Shown here in pieces: positions 9,222-17,797 of a stretch of DNA of 64,000 bases. Origin of the DNA: Chromobacterium subtsugae (GTDB lineage Bacteria; Pseudomonadota; Gammaproteobacteria; Burkholderiales; Chromobacteriaceae); the NCBI RefSeq assembly GCF_001676875.1, contig NZ_JYKA01000001.1:62001-126000 (forward strand). The letters are read 5' to 3'. The notes beneath the pieces were generated by a model. It was not told the DNA's origin. It ran no database searches and saw only the letters and a program-made list of their open reading frames with translations. The position numbers and the translations under genes were made by a program. Each line of letters opens with the position of its first letter. The stretch's first letter is position 1.

Positions 9222-10761
9222 GACGGTCCTCCCATGAGCCGGCGCCGCCGGCGGTTTCGATGATCCAGAACGCCAGCAGCGCCAGCAGCATCAGCAGGCA
9301 GGACAGCTTCATCGCCGCGTCCATATTGGCGGCGCCGGGCCGCCCCAGCCGCTGGTAGATCAGCGTGGTCAGCGTCAGCCATTCCGGCCGCGACAAAAAC
9401 AGCGTGACCGCGAATTCGCCCACCGCGGTGGCGGCGGCGAAAGCCAGGCCGCGCCGCAAGGCCGGCTGCAGCAGCGGCCACTGCAGGCGCCGGAATGTCC
9501 GCCACGGGCCGGCGCCCAGGCTGCGCGCCGCCTGCTCCCAATGCGGCGGCTGGCCGTCGCGCGCCGTCAGCAAGGCCTTGGCGACAAAGGGATAGGCCAG
9601 CAGCGCGTAGGCCGCCAGCAGCAAGGCCAGCGCTGCGCTCCACTGCGGATACAGCAGCAACAGGCCGAAAGCGACGCAAACCGGCGACGCGACGAAAGGC
9701 AGGAAGATCAGCGCCCGCAACGCCAGGCTGCGGCCGGCGGCCAGCGCGTGGCACAGGCCCAGCGCGCCGGCGGCCAGCACCGTCAGCGCGGTGAAGCGGG
9801 CGCTGTTGAACAAGGCCAGCCGGACATCCTCGTCCCACAGCGCCAGCCAGCCGCCGCCGCCGGCCAGGCCGCGCCACAGCACCGCCAGCAAGGGCAGGCC
9901 GGCGAACAGCAGCAACGTCAGCAAACCGGCCAGCAAGGCCAGCCGCGCCCGCCAGCCGCGCGCCGGCCGCAGCGGCAGCGGCTCGACCTTGGCCGCCGTC
10001 GCCAGCCGGCGCATAAGCGCGGCATAGACGGCGGCGACGGCGCCGCACACCAGCAACACCAATAGCGCCAGCGCGCCGGCGTCGGCCAGGTTCAACTCAT
10101 AAGCCACCAGGCTGTAGATTTCGACTTCCAGCGTGGCGTAGCGCTGGCCGCCCAGGATCAGCGCCAGGCCGAAGCCGGAGAAGCAATACAGGAAGACCAG
10201 GCACAGGCTGGAGAGGATCCAGGGCAGCGCCGCCGGCCACTCCACGCGCCAGAACGCCCGCCACGGGGTGGCGCCCAGCGTGCGGGCGGCGGCCAGCCGG
10301 CTGGCCGGCACCTGGGAAAAGCCGTCGCAGGCGGCGCGCACCACCAGCGGCAGATTGAAGAACAGATTGCCGTACAGCAGCAGCCACGGCGTGTCCTGCA
10401 GATGGAGTCCGGTCGCCCCCTGCGGCCCGAACAAGGCCAGCACCCCCATCGCCGCCACCAGGGTGGGCATCACGAAGGGCAGCATCAGCAGCCTGAGCAG
10501 CAGGCCGCGGCCGGGGAAATGGTAGCGCGCCAGCAGCCAGGCCAGCGGCGCGCCCAGCGCCAGGCACAGCAGGCAGCTGGCCGCCGCCTGCAGCAATGAC
10601 CACAGCAGCCGCCAGCGCAGATAAGAATCGGCCAGCAGGCCCGGACTGAACTGCAGGCCGCCTTCGGCCACCAGCCGCGCCAACGGCGCCAGCGCCAGCG
10701 CGCTCAAAAACAACACGGGCAGGCTGGCCAGCGCCAGCCGCCGGACACCCGACTGCGTCAA
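9196..10761 (-). CDS. thiP: thiamine ABC transporter permease (fused double-permease, ThiP-like)
   Basis: An inner-membrane permease of about 520 residues with roughly twelve hydrophobic segments and two BPD-transp-1 halves, as in ThiP and FbpB. The EAA-type loops are visible in each half (AARTLGATPWRAFWRVEWPAA, and further on AARSLGAGPWRTFRRLQWP). No ATG lies near the true N-terminus. The proposed TTG start at 10761 overlaps the stop of the preceding acetyltransferase gene (TTGA), which suggests translational coupling. The frame stays open upstream, but that part is antisense-like and overlaps the GNAT gene in another frame. Confidence 0.84.
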   Translation of the reverse strand: MTQSGVRRLALASLPVLFLSALALAPLARLVAEGGLQFSPGLLADSYLRWRLLWSLLQAAASCLLCLALGAPLAWLLARYHFPGRGLLLRLLMLPFVMPTLVAAMGVLALFGPQGATGLHLQDTPWLLLYGNLFFNLPLVVRAACDGFSQVPASRLAAARTLGATPWRAFWRVEWPAALPWILSSLCLVFLYCFSGFGLALILGGQRYATLEVEIYSLVAYELNLADAGALALLVLLVCGAVAAVYAALMRRLATAAKVEPLPLRPARGWRARLALLAGLLTLLLFAGLPLLAVLWRGLAGGGGWLALWDEDVRLALFNSARFTALTVLAAGALGLCHALAAGRSLALRALIFLPFVASPVCVAFGLLLLYPQWSAALALLLAAYALLAYPFVAKALLTARDGQPPHWEQAARSLGAGPWRTFRRLQWPLLQPALRRGLAFAAATAVGEFAVTLFLSRPEWLTLTTLIYQRLGRPGAANMDAAMKLSCLLMLLALLAFWIIETAGGAGSWEDRRADAAKPE

Positions 10762-11306
10762 ACATTCGCTCCAGACAACGGCCAGTCGGCCGTCAGCACA
10801 TCTTCGCAACCATCCTCGTCGCGCGCCTGGGCCACCTTGGCGAAGCCCAGCTGCGCCGCCAGCGCTTGCGACGGCAGGTTGCCGGGTTCGATCGACAGCA
10901 CCATTCTCCCGGCGCCCTGTCCGGCCGCCCAGCCGGCCATCGCCAGCAGCGCCTCGCGGGCGTAGCCCTGGCGGCGGAACGCCGGATAAACCGCATAGCC
11001 TAGCTCGACGTCGCCGTGGCCCTGCAAATACGGATGGCCCGGCCGGGTGTGGAAATTGATGTGGCCGATCATGGCCAGATCGTCGCGGCGCAGCATCGCC
11101 CGCACCGACCACGGCGCGTAGGCGGCGTCTTCGGCCATATCGTCCAGCCGCATCGCCATCAGTTGCGCCTCCGCCAGCCAGCCGGCGTCTGGGCGGCTGC
11201 CCAGCAACGCGGCGGCGTCGTCGATGTCGCCGCGCAGGCAGGCCTGCAGGAAATCCGCGCTCATATGGCGCAGGATCAGGCGGGAGGAGCTTATGTCTGC
11301 GATCAT
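10758..11306 (-). CDS. GNAT-family N-acetyltransferase inside the thiamine operon
   Basis: A 182-residue RimJ/RimL-like GNAT domain. It begins SSSRLILRHMSADFL, has VELGYAVYPAFRRQGYAREA (acetyl-CoA loop) around residues 100-119 and ends with NLPSQALAAQLGFAKVA. It lies between thiB and thiP, 58 bases after thiB and overlapping the thiP start, so it should be expressed under the same TPP riboswitch. The start at 11306 places the GNAT pattern at the usual distance; an alternative ATG at 11342 would add 12 residues. Its substrate is unknown, and a role in thiamine chemistry is only suggested by position. Confidence 0.85.
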   Translation of the reverse strand: MIADISSSRLILRHMSADFLQACLRGDIDDAAALLGSRPDAGWLAEAQLMAMRLDDMAEDAAYAPWSVRAMLRRDDLAMIGHINFHTRPGHPYLQGHGDVELGYAVYPAFRRQGYAREALLAMAGWAAGQGAGRMVLSIEPGNLPSQALAAQLGFAKVAQARDEDGCEDVLTADWPLSGANV

Positions 11307-11364
11307 CACTTGTGTTGCCGTTTGGTCATGGGATCTGGACATTATGGCCTAATGTCGGCGCCAT

Positions 11365-12381
11365 TCAGACGCCAGACTTCAGCACCACCCGCGCCCAGCG
11401 GCCGACCCAGGCCCGCTGCTTGGCGGCCAGCGTCGCGCTGTCGGGGGTATCGTGCGCGGCGGGCTGCTCGGCGTGCTTGTACACTGGGTCCAGCGCGACG
11501 CCGTCCATCGCCGGGTACATCCACATCCGCGTCGGGATATCCTTCTGCACCGCGTCGGAACGCAGGAAGGCGATGAACTGCTGGGCGAGCTTGGGCTCCT
11601 TGCCGCCCTTGACCAGCGCCGCGCCCTCCACCTGGCGGAACACCGTGCCCGGCAACAGCAGGTTGGCGGTGGGCGCGTCGCTCAGCTTTTCCTTGCTGTA
11701 GAACACTTCGGCCGCCGGACTGGTGGCGTAGCTGACCACGATGGGGCGGCCGCCGCCGTTCTTGGAGAAGTCGGTGTAATAGGCTTCGGTCCAGCCCTTG
11801 CTCACCTTCACGCCGTTGTCGCGCAGCTTGCCCCACAACGCGAAGGCCTTTTCCTCGCCCAGCGCGTGGATGGTGGCGGCCAGGAAGGCTAGGCCGGGGC
11901 TGGAAGTGGCCGGGTTTTCCACCGCCAGCAGGTTCTTGTAGGCCGGCAGGGCCAGGTCGTTCAGGGTTTTGGGCAGCGGCAGCTTGTTCTTGGCGAACCA
12001 GGCCTTGTCGTAATTCAACGTCACGTAGCCGTAGTCGATGGCGGCGGCGCCGGGCAGGCTTACCTTGCCGCCGCGGGCCAGCTCGGCCGGCAACGGGGCC
12101 AGCGCGCCGGCCTGCTCGGCCTTGCCGATCAGACTGTTGTCCAGGCCGAACACCACGTCGGCGATCGGATTCGCCTTGGTCAGGATCAGCTTGTTGGTCA
12201 TCTCTCCGGCGTCGCCGGCCTTGATGATGGACACCTTGGCGCCGTATTGCTTTTCGAACGCCGCCAGCAGCGGCTTGTCGACGCTGAACGAGCTATGGGC
12301 GAGCACGCGCAGTTCGGCCGCCTGGGCGGACAGGCCGGCCAGACTCAGAGCGGCGGCGACAAGGGTGGGAAGCAACTTCAT
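11365..12381 (-). CDS. thiB: thiamine ABC transporter periplasmic binding protein
   Basis: A 338-residue periplasmic binding protein with a signal peptide of about 21 residues (MKLLPTLVAAALSLAGLSAQA). The mature start LRVLAHSSFSVDKPLLAAFE and ADVVFGLDNSLI near residue 85 match the ThiB/TbpA pattern of thiamine-binding proteins. It captures thiamine or its phosphates and hands them to ThiP. The ATG at 12381 is preferred because GGAG lies 8 bases upstream, whereas the upstream in-frame ATG would sit against that site. It is the first gene after the TPP riboswitch. Confidence 0.9.
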   Translation of the reverse strand: MKLLPTLVAAALSLAGLSAQAAELRVLAHSSFSVDKPLLAAFEKQYGAKVSIIKAGDAGEMTNKLILTKANPIADVVFGLDNSLIGKAEQAGALAPLPAELARGGKVSLPGAAAIDYGYVTLNYDKAWFAKNKLPLPKTLNDLALPAYKNLLAVENPATSSPGLAFLAATIHALGEEKAFALWGKLRDNGVKVSKGWTEAYYTDFSKNGGGRPIVVSYATSPAAEVFYSKEKLSDAPTANLLLPGTVFRQVEGAALVKGGKEPKLAQQFIAFLRSDAVQKDIPTRMWMYPAMDGVALDPVYKHAEQPAAHDTPDSATLAAKQRAWVGRWARVVLKSGV

Positions 12382-12446
12382 GGACATCTCTCCGTGCGGT
12401 GCGGCCACGGAGCAAGCAGGCAGGGCGGATCATGTTCCGCTCATCA

Positions 12447-12522
12447 CGCTCCCTCCGCTGGCATGATCCAGATCAGGTTCTCAGGGTGTCTCTCAGCCCG
12501 CATGGCGGGCACCCCCGGTGAC
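12447..12522 (-). promoter_or_regulatory. TPP (THI-element) riboswitch
   Basis: Read on the minus strand, the region carries the thi-box core in order: a GGGGGTGCCC start, GCTGAGAG, ACCCTGAGAACCTGA, and TGGATCATGCCAGCGGAGGGA in two adjoining pieces (GATCTGGATCATGCCAGC, GGAGGGAGC). These are the conserved TPP aptamer segments. It ends about 65 bases before the thiB start. Thiamine pyrophosphate binding should shut off the thiB-GNAT-thiP-thiQ operon, probably at translation, since no terminator hairpin with a T run was seen. Confidence 0.96.
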
Positions 12523-12541
12523 AGGGCGCTAGTATAGCGGC

Positions 12542-13219
12542 CTATCGGCCCCGCCGCCATCCGCCGCAAGCCCCCATCCAGCTCTGGAAGCTTTTCCCGG
12601 TTTGGCATTCGACCCAGGCCAACGCTTGCGGATTGAGTCCGGCCGCTGTAAACGAGTCATCCTCTTTTCGATCAAAGTAGAAATCGTAAAAAATAGCCCC
12701 GCGCACCACCGACCTTCTAATGCATTCAAGCTGCGAAAATGGATACACCGTCTCGTGCCGACGATAGAAATCCATATCATGGATGCCATCCCCAGCCACG
12801 ACTGTATAGCTGCGCATGGCGGGCAAAGACAGCAACACGCTCAGCCCTGCGCATATCGCCAGCAAACGGCAACACCGCTGATTCAACTGCGCCAATTTTT
12901 GTCGCCGCTTGGCCTTGTCCCGCTTGGGCAATTTACGAAACCCATCGCGCCAACCGGAAAGCGCGCCCAGCAAAGCCAACACCCAAAACAGCAGCGGCAG
13001 CACGAAACCCGGCTGGTTCAGAACTTGATTTGTCTCCAGGTGCAGATACTGACCGCGGGGCAAAGGGATGAATAGCCAATCCCCCAATGCCCGCAGCGGG
13101 AAAAAAAACAGCCATGTCAGGAAGAAAATCAGCGCCAGAAGGGAGAAGAAAAAAAGCAGGAACAAGACGTTTGAACAGGCTCTTCGCCACCACGGCGCCT
13201 GCGGCGCAGCTTCCGCCAT
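12542..13219 (-). CDS. unknown membrane protein with three hydrophobic segments
   Basis: Not recognised. The 225-residue protein has a very hydrophobic, Phe/Leu-rich segment at about residues 18-40, a second at 72-89 and a third at 118-135. A strongly basic cytoplasmic-type loop (KRDKAKRRQK) lies between the second and third. The last 90 residues are soluble, with YDFYFDRKEDD. The layout suggests an inner-membrane protein with a C-terminal domain outside. The start at 13219 has GAGGTGG upstream; the frame's 26 earlier codons contain cysteines but no better ribosome site. No operon partner is evident. Confidence 0.7.
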   Translation of the reverse strand: MAEAAPQAPWWRRACSNVLFLLFFFSLLALIFFLTWLFFFPLRALGDWLFIPLPRGQYLHLETNQVLNQPGFVLPLLFWVLALLGALSGWRDGFRKLPKRDKAKRRQKLAQLNQRCCRLLAICAGLSVLLSLPAMRSYTVVAGDGIHDMDFYRRHETVYPFSQLECIRRSVVRGAIFYDFYFDRKEDDSFTAAGLNPQALAWVECQTGKSFQSWMGACGGWRRGR

Positions 13220-13396
13220 AGCCACCTCACGGTAAAATGGCCAATCATCGCACACCGGGCATGGCCTGTCCGCCCTCAGGCAGCCGCCACAGCGCATGCC
13301 ATAAACATTCCCTCACAGTTTCCCCCGAGCCGACATACCTTGCTAAAAATAGGCGGCTAAGCTGGCATGGCTACCCTGCATCGGGAACCTGCGACC

Positions 13397-14842
13397 ATGC
13401 TCAAAAAAATAATCCTCTCATCCGTGCTGTTCAGCCTGCCGCTTTGCGCGCTGGCCGACATCGGCGTCGACGGCGCGCGCCATCTGCTGCTGCGCACCGG
13501 CTTCGGCGCCAATCCGGCGCAGATCGCCGCTTACGCGCCGCTCAGCCGCGAAGCCGCGGTGGACAAGATCCTGGCCGGCGTCCGCACCCAGCCGGCCACG
13601 CCGCCGCCCGGCTGGGCCAACGACCCCTTCGAGCGCCCCGGCCAGCCTGGCCTGACCGAGGAACAGAAAAAAGCGCTGCAGCAAGAGCGCAACCAGCACG
13701 CGGTGGAGCTGCGCAGCTGGTGGCTGGCCGAGATGCTCGCCACGCCGTCGCCGCTGACCGAAAAGATGACCCTGTTCTGGCACAATCACTTCGTGTCGGC
13801 GCTGGACAAGGTGCGTTCGCCGCAGATGATGTACCAGCAGAATTTGCTGCTGCGCCACTACGCGCTGGGCGATTTCGGCCAACTCTTGCACGCGGTGGCG
13901 CGCGACCCGGCGATGATGCGCTACCTCGACACCGCCAATAACCGCAAGGAACAACCGAACGAGAACTTCGCCCGCGAGGTGATGGAGCTGTTCACGCTGG
14001 GCGAAGGCCACTACAGCGAACAGGATATCCGCGAGGCGGCGCGCGCCTTCACCGGCTGGGGCCTGGACCACGACGACCAGTTCATCGTCCGGCCGCGGCT
14101 GCGCGACGCCGGCGAGAAGACCATCTTCGGCCAGCGCGGCAATTTCGACGGCGACGACGTGATCGACCTGTTGCTGCAGCAGCCGCAAACCTCGGTATTC
14201 ATCACCACCAAATTGTGGCGCAATTTCGTGTCGCCGACGCCGGACGCGGCCAGCATCAACAAGCTGGCCGCCGACTTCCGCCGCGGCCACTACCAGTTGA
14301 AGCCCTTGATGCGCGCGCTGCTGCTGACGCCGCAGTTCTGGCACAGCCAGGGCCAACTGGTGAAATCGCCGGTGGAGCTGACCGTAGGCACGCTGGTGAC
14401 CTTCGACCTGACGCCGCCCGACTGGCGCGTGATCGCCGGCCTGAACCGCCAGCTGGGCCAGGACGTGTTCGCGCCGCCCAACGTCAAGGGCTGGCCCGGC
14501 GGCGAAGCCTGGATCAACAGCGCCACCCTGCTCACCCGCAAGCAGTTCCTCGACCGCATCGCCCACGACGCCGCGCCGGCGCGCGACACCTTCGCTCAGG
14601 CCGATGGCAGCCTGAACGAGATGGCCGGCCGCGAGGCGCGCATCAACCGCTTCGTCGCCAAGGGTGTCGCATCGATGAAGCTGCAACCCGACGAATGGGC
14701 CGCCATCTACGACGCCCGCAGCGCGGCTGACGCCGCGCGCCTGTTGCTGGCGGTGCCGCCGGCCAATCCGCTGCCGCAGGGAGAAAGCGGCGCCAAGGCC
14801 ATCGCCCAGTTGCTGCTGGACCCGGCCTACCAGGTGGAGTGA
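13397..14842 (+). CDS. DUF1800 family exported protein
   Basis: A 481-residue protein with a signal peptide ending LCALA (about residue 19). It then follows the DUF1800 pattern: RHLLLRTGFGANPAQIAAY, then EKMTLFWHNHFVSAL, then NENFAREVMELFTLGEG, then AARAFTGW and PNVKGWPGG. The biochemical role of DUF1800 is not established. The family occurs next to DUF1501 in many bacteria, as here. The ATG at 13397 is chosen because the signal peptide begins there. Confidence 0.88.
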   Translation: MLKKIILSSVLFSLPLCALADIGVDGARHLLLRTGFGANPAQIAAYAPLSREAAVDKILAGVRTQPATPPPGWANDPFERPGQPGLTEEQKKALQQERNQHAVELRSWWLAEMLATPSPLTEKMTLFWHNHFVSALDKVRSPQMMYQQNLLLRHYALGDFGQLLHAVARDPAMMRYLDTANNRKEQPNENFAREVMELFTLGEGHYSEQDIREAARAFTGWGLDHDDQFIVRPRLRDAGEKTIFGQRGNFDGDDVIDLLLQQPQTSVFITTKLWRNFVSPTPDAASINKLAADFRRGHYQLKPLMRALLLTPQFWHSQGQLVKSPVELTVGTLVTFDLTPPDWRVIAGLNRQLGQDVFAPPNVKGWPGGEAWINSATLLTRKQFLDRIAHDAAPARDTFAQADGSLNEMAGREARINRFVAKGVASMKLQPDEWAAIYDARSAADAARLLLAVPPANPLPQGESGAKAIAQLLLDPAYQVE

Positions 14843-14853
14843 AGGAGACCGCC

Positions 14854-16032
14854 ATGTTCAAACGACGCGAATTCCTGAAAGCGGCCGGCGCCGGCCTGAT
14901 GCTGAGCGTGCTGCCCAACCTGTCCTGGGCGCTGGCCCCGGCCGGCTACAAACGCCTGCTGGTGCTGGTTGAATTGAAAGGCGGCAACGACGGCCTCAAC
15001 ACCGTCGTCCCCTACGCCAGCGCAGATTATTACCGGCTGCGCCCCGGCATCGCCATCGCCCGCGAGCAGGTGCTGCAACTGGATGAGGCCATCAGCCTGA
15101 ATCCGGCGTTGTCGCCGCTGATGCCGCTGTGGCGGGACCAGCAGCTGGCGCTGCTGCAGGGCGTCGGCTATCCCGAGCCCAATCTGTCGCACTTCCGCTC
15201 GATCGAGATCTGGGACACCGCCTCGGCCAGCCAGCAATACCTGAGCGAGGGCTGGCTGACCCGGCTGTTCCGCGAGCAGCCGACGCCGAAGCACTTCGCC
15301 GCCGACGGCGTGGTGCTGTCCAGCCAGGTGCTGGGCCCGCTGGACGGTGGCGCGCGCGCGGTGGTGCTGGCCAATCCGCAGGACTTCGCGCGCCAAGCCA
15401 AGCTGGTGGCCGACCAGCAGCCCGGCCACGCCGGCTCGGCGCTGGAGCATATTTTGAAAGTGGAAGGCGACATCCGCCAGGCCGCCGCCAGCCTGGCGCC
15501 GCTGCCGCGCACCGCGCCCAGCGAATCGCCCACCGCCGGCCCCAAGCCCAACGGCGGCTTCGGCGTCGCGGTGCGCACGCTGACCGACACGCTGGCGCGC
15601 GGCGTCGACATCGCCGTCGCCCGCATCACGCTCACCGGCTTCGACACCCACGGCAACCAGCAGCCGGCGCAAGCGCGGCTGCTGGCCGAGCTGGCCGACG
15701 GGCTGGCACAGCTGCGCGGCGAAATGACGCGGCTGGGCCGCTGGGACGACACGCTGGTGCTGACCTACGCCGAATTCGGCCGGCGTCCGCGCGAGAACGC
15801 CAACCGCGGCACCGACCACGGCACCGCCAGCGTCCACTTCGCCGCCGGCGGCCGCGTCAAAGGCGGACTGTACGGCCAAACGCCGCAACTGGCCGGCGTC
15901 AGCGACGGCAATCTGCCGCATGCGATAGATTTCCGCCAGGTCTACGCCACCGCGATCGACAGCTGGTGGGGCAAGGACAGCCGCAATGTGCTGGGCGGCC
16001 GCTTCGCGCCGCTGCCGCTGCTGCGGGTTTGA
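14854..16032 (+). CDS. DUF1501 family protein with twin-arginine signal
   Basis: A 392-residue protein of the DUF1501 family, distantly related to the alkaline-phosphatase/sulfatase superfamily. It begins with a Tat-type leader (KRREFLKAAGAG), so it is probably exported folded. Visible family patterns are VELKGGNDGLNTVVPY, LSHFRSIEIWDTA, FDTHGNQ and a late TYAEFGRRPRENANRGTDHG. The ATG at 14854 has AAGGAG six bases upstream, just past the stop of the DUF1800 gene. The two proteins almost certainly act together at the cell envelope, but the substrate is unknown. Confidence 0.9.
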   Translation: MFKRREFLKAAGAGLMLSVLPNLSWALAPAGYKRLLVLVELKGGNDGLNTVVPYASADYYRLRPGIAIAREQVLQLDEAISLNPALSPLMPLWRDQQLALLQGVGYPEPNLSHFRSIEIWDTASASQQYLSEGWLTRLFREQPTPKHFAADGVVLSSQVLGPLDGGARAVVLANPQDFARQAKLVADQQPGHAGSALEHILKVEGDIRQAAASLAPLPRTAPSESPTAGPKPNGGFGVAVRTLTDTLARGVDIAVARITLTGFDTHGNQQPAQARLLAELADGLAQLRGEMTRLGRWDDTLVLTYAEFGRRPRENANRGTDHGTASVHFAAGGRVKGGLYGQTPQLAGVSDGNLPHAIDFRQVYATAIDSWWGKDSRNVLGGRFAPLPLLRV

Positions 16033-16034
16033 GG

Positions 16035-16823
16035 CTAGGGGTCGGGATAAGCGATGTTGAAGCGGCTGCGGTAGAGCCGGTCCACCACGCCGTCGCGCTT
16101 CATGTCGCGCAGCGCGCCGGCAAAAGCCCGGCACAGCTCGGCGGGCACGCTGCGTTTGCTGAAAACATAAAAGGCGCCGCCCGCGCGCCATGCCGGCGGC
16201 AGGGCCACGATGGCCGGCTGTTGCGGCAAGCGGGCCAGCTCATTCGGCAGCGTGTCCATGGTCGCCAGCAGCAGGTCTATCCGCCCCAGCTGCAGCTTGC
16301 GCAAGCTGCCGGCCAGCGTTTCCCCGGCGTCCACCCTCACCGTGGCCGGAGGCGCTTTCAGCCAGCGGTCCCATGCGTCGCCGTAACTGTCGCCATGCGT
16401 CACGCCCAGCCTGACCAGGCCCAGCTTGCCCAAGTCCTGCAGCTGGGCAACCGGCCAGCGCGCAGCGCGATCGGCGCGCACCCACAGCCGCACCTGCGCT
16501 GAGCTGTAGCCCGGCACAAAACAGGCGTACGCCTCCCGCTCCGGCGTTTTCAACGCCTGCATCGCGACATCCACCGTGCCCAGCCGCAACTCCTGCAGAT
16601 TGCGCGACCAGGGCATTTGACGATAAGCCAGGCGGCAGCCAAGGCGCGCGGCGGCTTGGTTCAGCAGTTCCACCGAGTAGCCTGCGGGCCGGCCATCCCG
16701 TCCCTGGTAATGATAGGGCGGCCGCTCCTCCCACCCCACCTGAATCGGCTTGCCGCACACCCCGCCAGCCATCGCCGGCAAAATCCAGCACGCCAGGAGA
16801 ACGAAATTCCCGATGAACCGCAC
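16035..16823 (-). CDS. periplasmic solute-binding protein, family 3 type
   Basis: A 262-residue transporter-type binding protein with a signal peptide (ending in AMAGG) and the SBP family 3 pattern: VGWEERPPYHYQ, RPAGYSVELLNQAAARLG, and LRLGTVDVAMQALKTPERE. No permease or ATPase lies beside it, so it may serve a distant transporter or act as a sensor partner. GTG at 16823 is preferred because GGAGG lies five bases upstream; another GTG two codons earlier abuts that site. It is convergent with the DUF1501 gene, two bases apart. Confidence 0.82.
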   Translation of the reverse strand: MRFIGNFVLLACWILPAMAGGVCGKPIQVGWEERPPYHYQGRDGRPAGYSVELLNQAAARLGCRLAYRQMPWSRNLQELRLGTVDVAMQALKTPEREAYACFVPGYSSAQVRLWVRADRAARWPVAQLQDLGKLGLVRLGVTHGDSYGDAWDRWLKAPPATVRVDAGETLAGSLRKLQLGRIDLLLATMDTLPNELARLPQQPAIVALPPAWRAGGAFYVFSKRSVPAELCRAFAGALRDMKRDGVVDRLYRSRFNIAYPDP

Positions 16824-16944
16824 CGTCACCTCCCGTCCTCGGCAAGCGCAAGCGCGCTCCCCTACAATGTTAGGATAGAATCCCCATGCCGATGGCGTCC
16901 GGCGGGCGCAGTCGAACCACCACCAGCGACAGAATCACTGCCAC

Positions 16945-17778
16945 ATGACTTCGAACAATACCAAAAGCACCGACCACCCCCAGGCGGCGACGGAAGACAT
17001 TCCGCTGCCGCCGCCGGAAAACGAACTCAATCTGGCCAATCTGGCCATCCCGCTGGGCGAAACCATCCTCACCCTCAATATCGAGGGCGCGCCGATCTAC
17101 GGCATCTTGCAGCGCAGCCGCGCCATGACTTCGCAGTCCGACTACTTCCGCCTGCAATTCCGCGGCTACGCCCGCGCCGACAGCAACCAGCACTGGCAAA
17201 TGCTGGAAGGCGACGACAGCCGCTTCCACGCCGTGTACAACGTCGCCTGGGTGCGGGTGGACCGCCCGAGCAAGTCCGTCACCTTCGGCCCCAAAAGCGG
17301 CGTCAGTTGCAGCCCTGCGCTGATGGGCAGCGGACTGGACGCCTTTTTGTTCGCCAGCGTGATCGTCTGGGCCAAGGGCGTCTGCCCCGACTATGCGATC
17401 ACCCCGGGCCTGGTCAATACCGGGCAAAGCAGCACCGAAGAAGAAAGGCTGCAACGCCACGCCTTTTTCGCCGGCCAAGGCTTCCAGTTCGAGTGGCAGG
17501 ATCCGACCCAGCGCACCGCGCTGTATTTCAAGGACAAGGTGAACAAGCTGCTGGGGGTGTGGAACAAGGATGTCATCAAGGAATTCGGCGGCGAGGACAT
17601 GCTGAAGCGGCTGGCGGGCCAGGATGAGGCCCGCGCCTCGCTGCAGCAAAGGATAGACCAGCTGGAGGGCGCGCACGACAGCCTCAAGCGCGCGCTGCAG
17701 AAAGAAAGAAGCACCTCGCAGATCCTGACCGGCGTGCTGGTGCTGGCGGCCATCATCGGTTTGTGGGCGGTGATCTGA
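16945..17778 (+). CDS. unknown tail-anchored protein
   Basis: Not recognised. The 277-residue protein has a soluble, acidic/proline-rich start (residues 1-30) and a globular middle (about 30-200). A probable coiled coil follows around residues 213-253 (RASLQQRIDQLEGAHDSLKR), and a single hydrophobic segment makes up the last 20 residues (ILTGVLVLAAIIGLWAVI). The absence of a signal peptide and the C-terminal segment suggest a tail-anchored protein facing the cytoplasm. A TACAAT/TAGAAT-rich patch 60-80 bases upstream could be its promoter. It stands alone. Confidence 0.72.
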   Translation: MTSNNTKSTDHPQAATEDIPLPPPENELNLANLAIPLGETILTLNIEGAPIYGILQRSRAMTSQSDYFRLQFRGYARADSNQHWQMLEGDDSRFHAVYNVAWVRVDRPSKSVTFGPKSGVSCSPALMGSGLDAFLFASVIVWAKGVCPDYAITPGLVNTGQSSTEEERLQRHAFFAGQGFQFEWQDPTQRTALYFKDKVNKLLGVWNKDVIKEFGGEDMLKRLAGQDEARASLQQRIDQLEGAHDSLKRALQKERSTSQILTGVLVLAAIIGLWAVI

Positions 17779-17797
17779 GCCGCCGCCCGGCCGGCAT

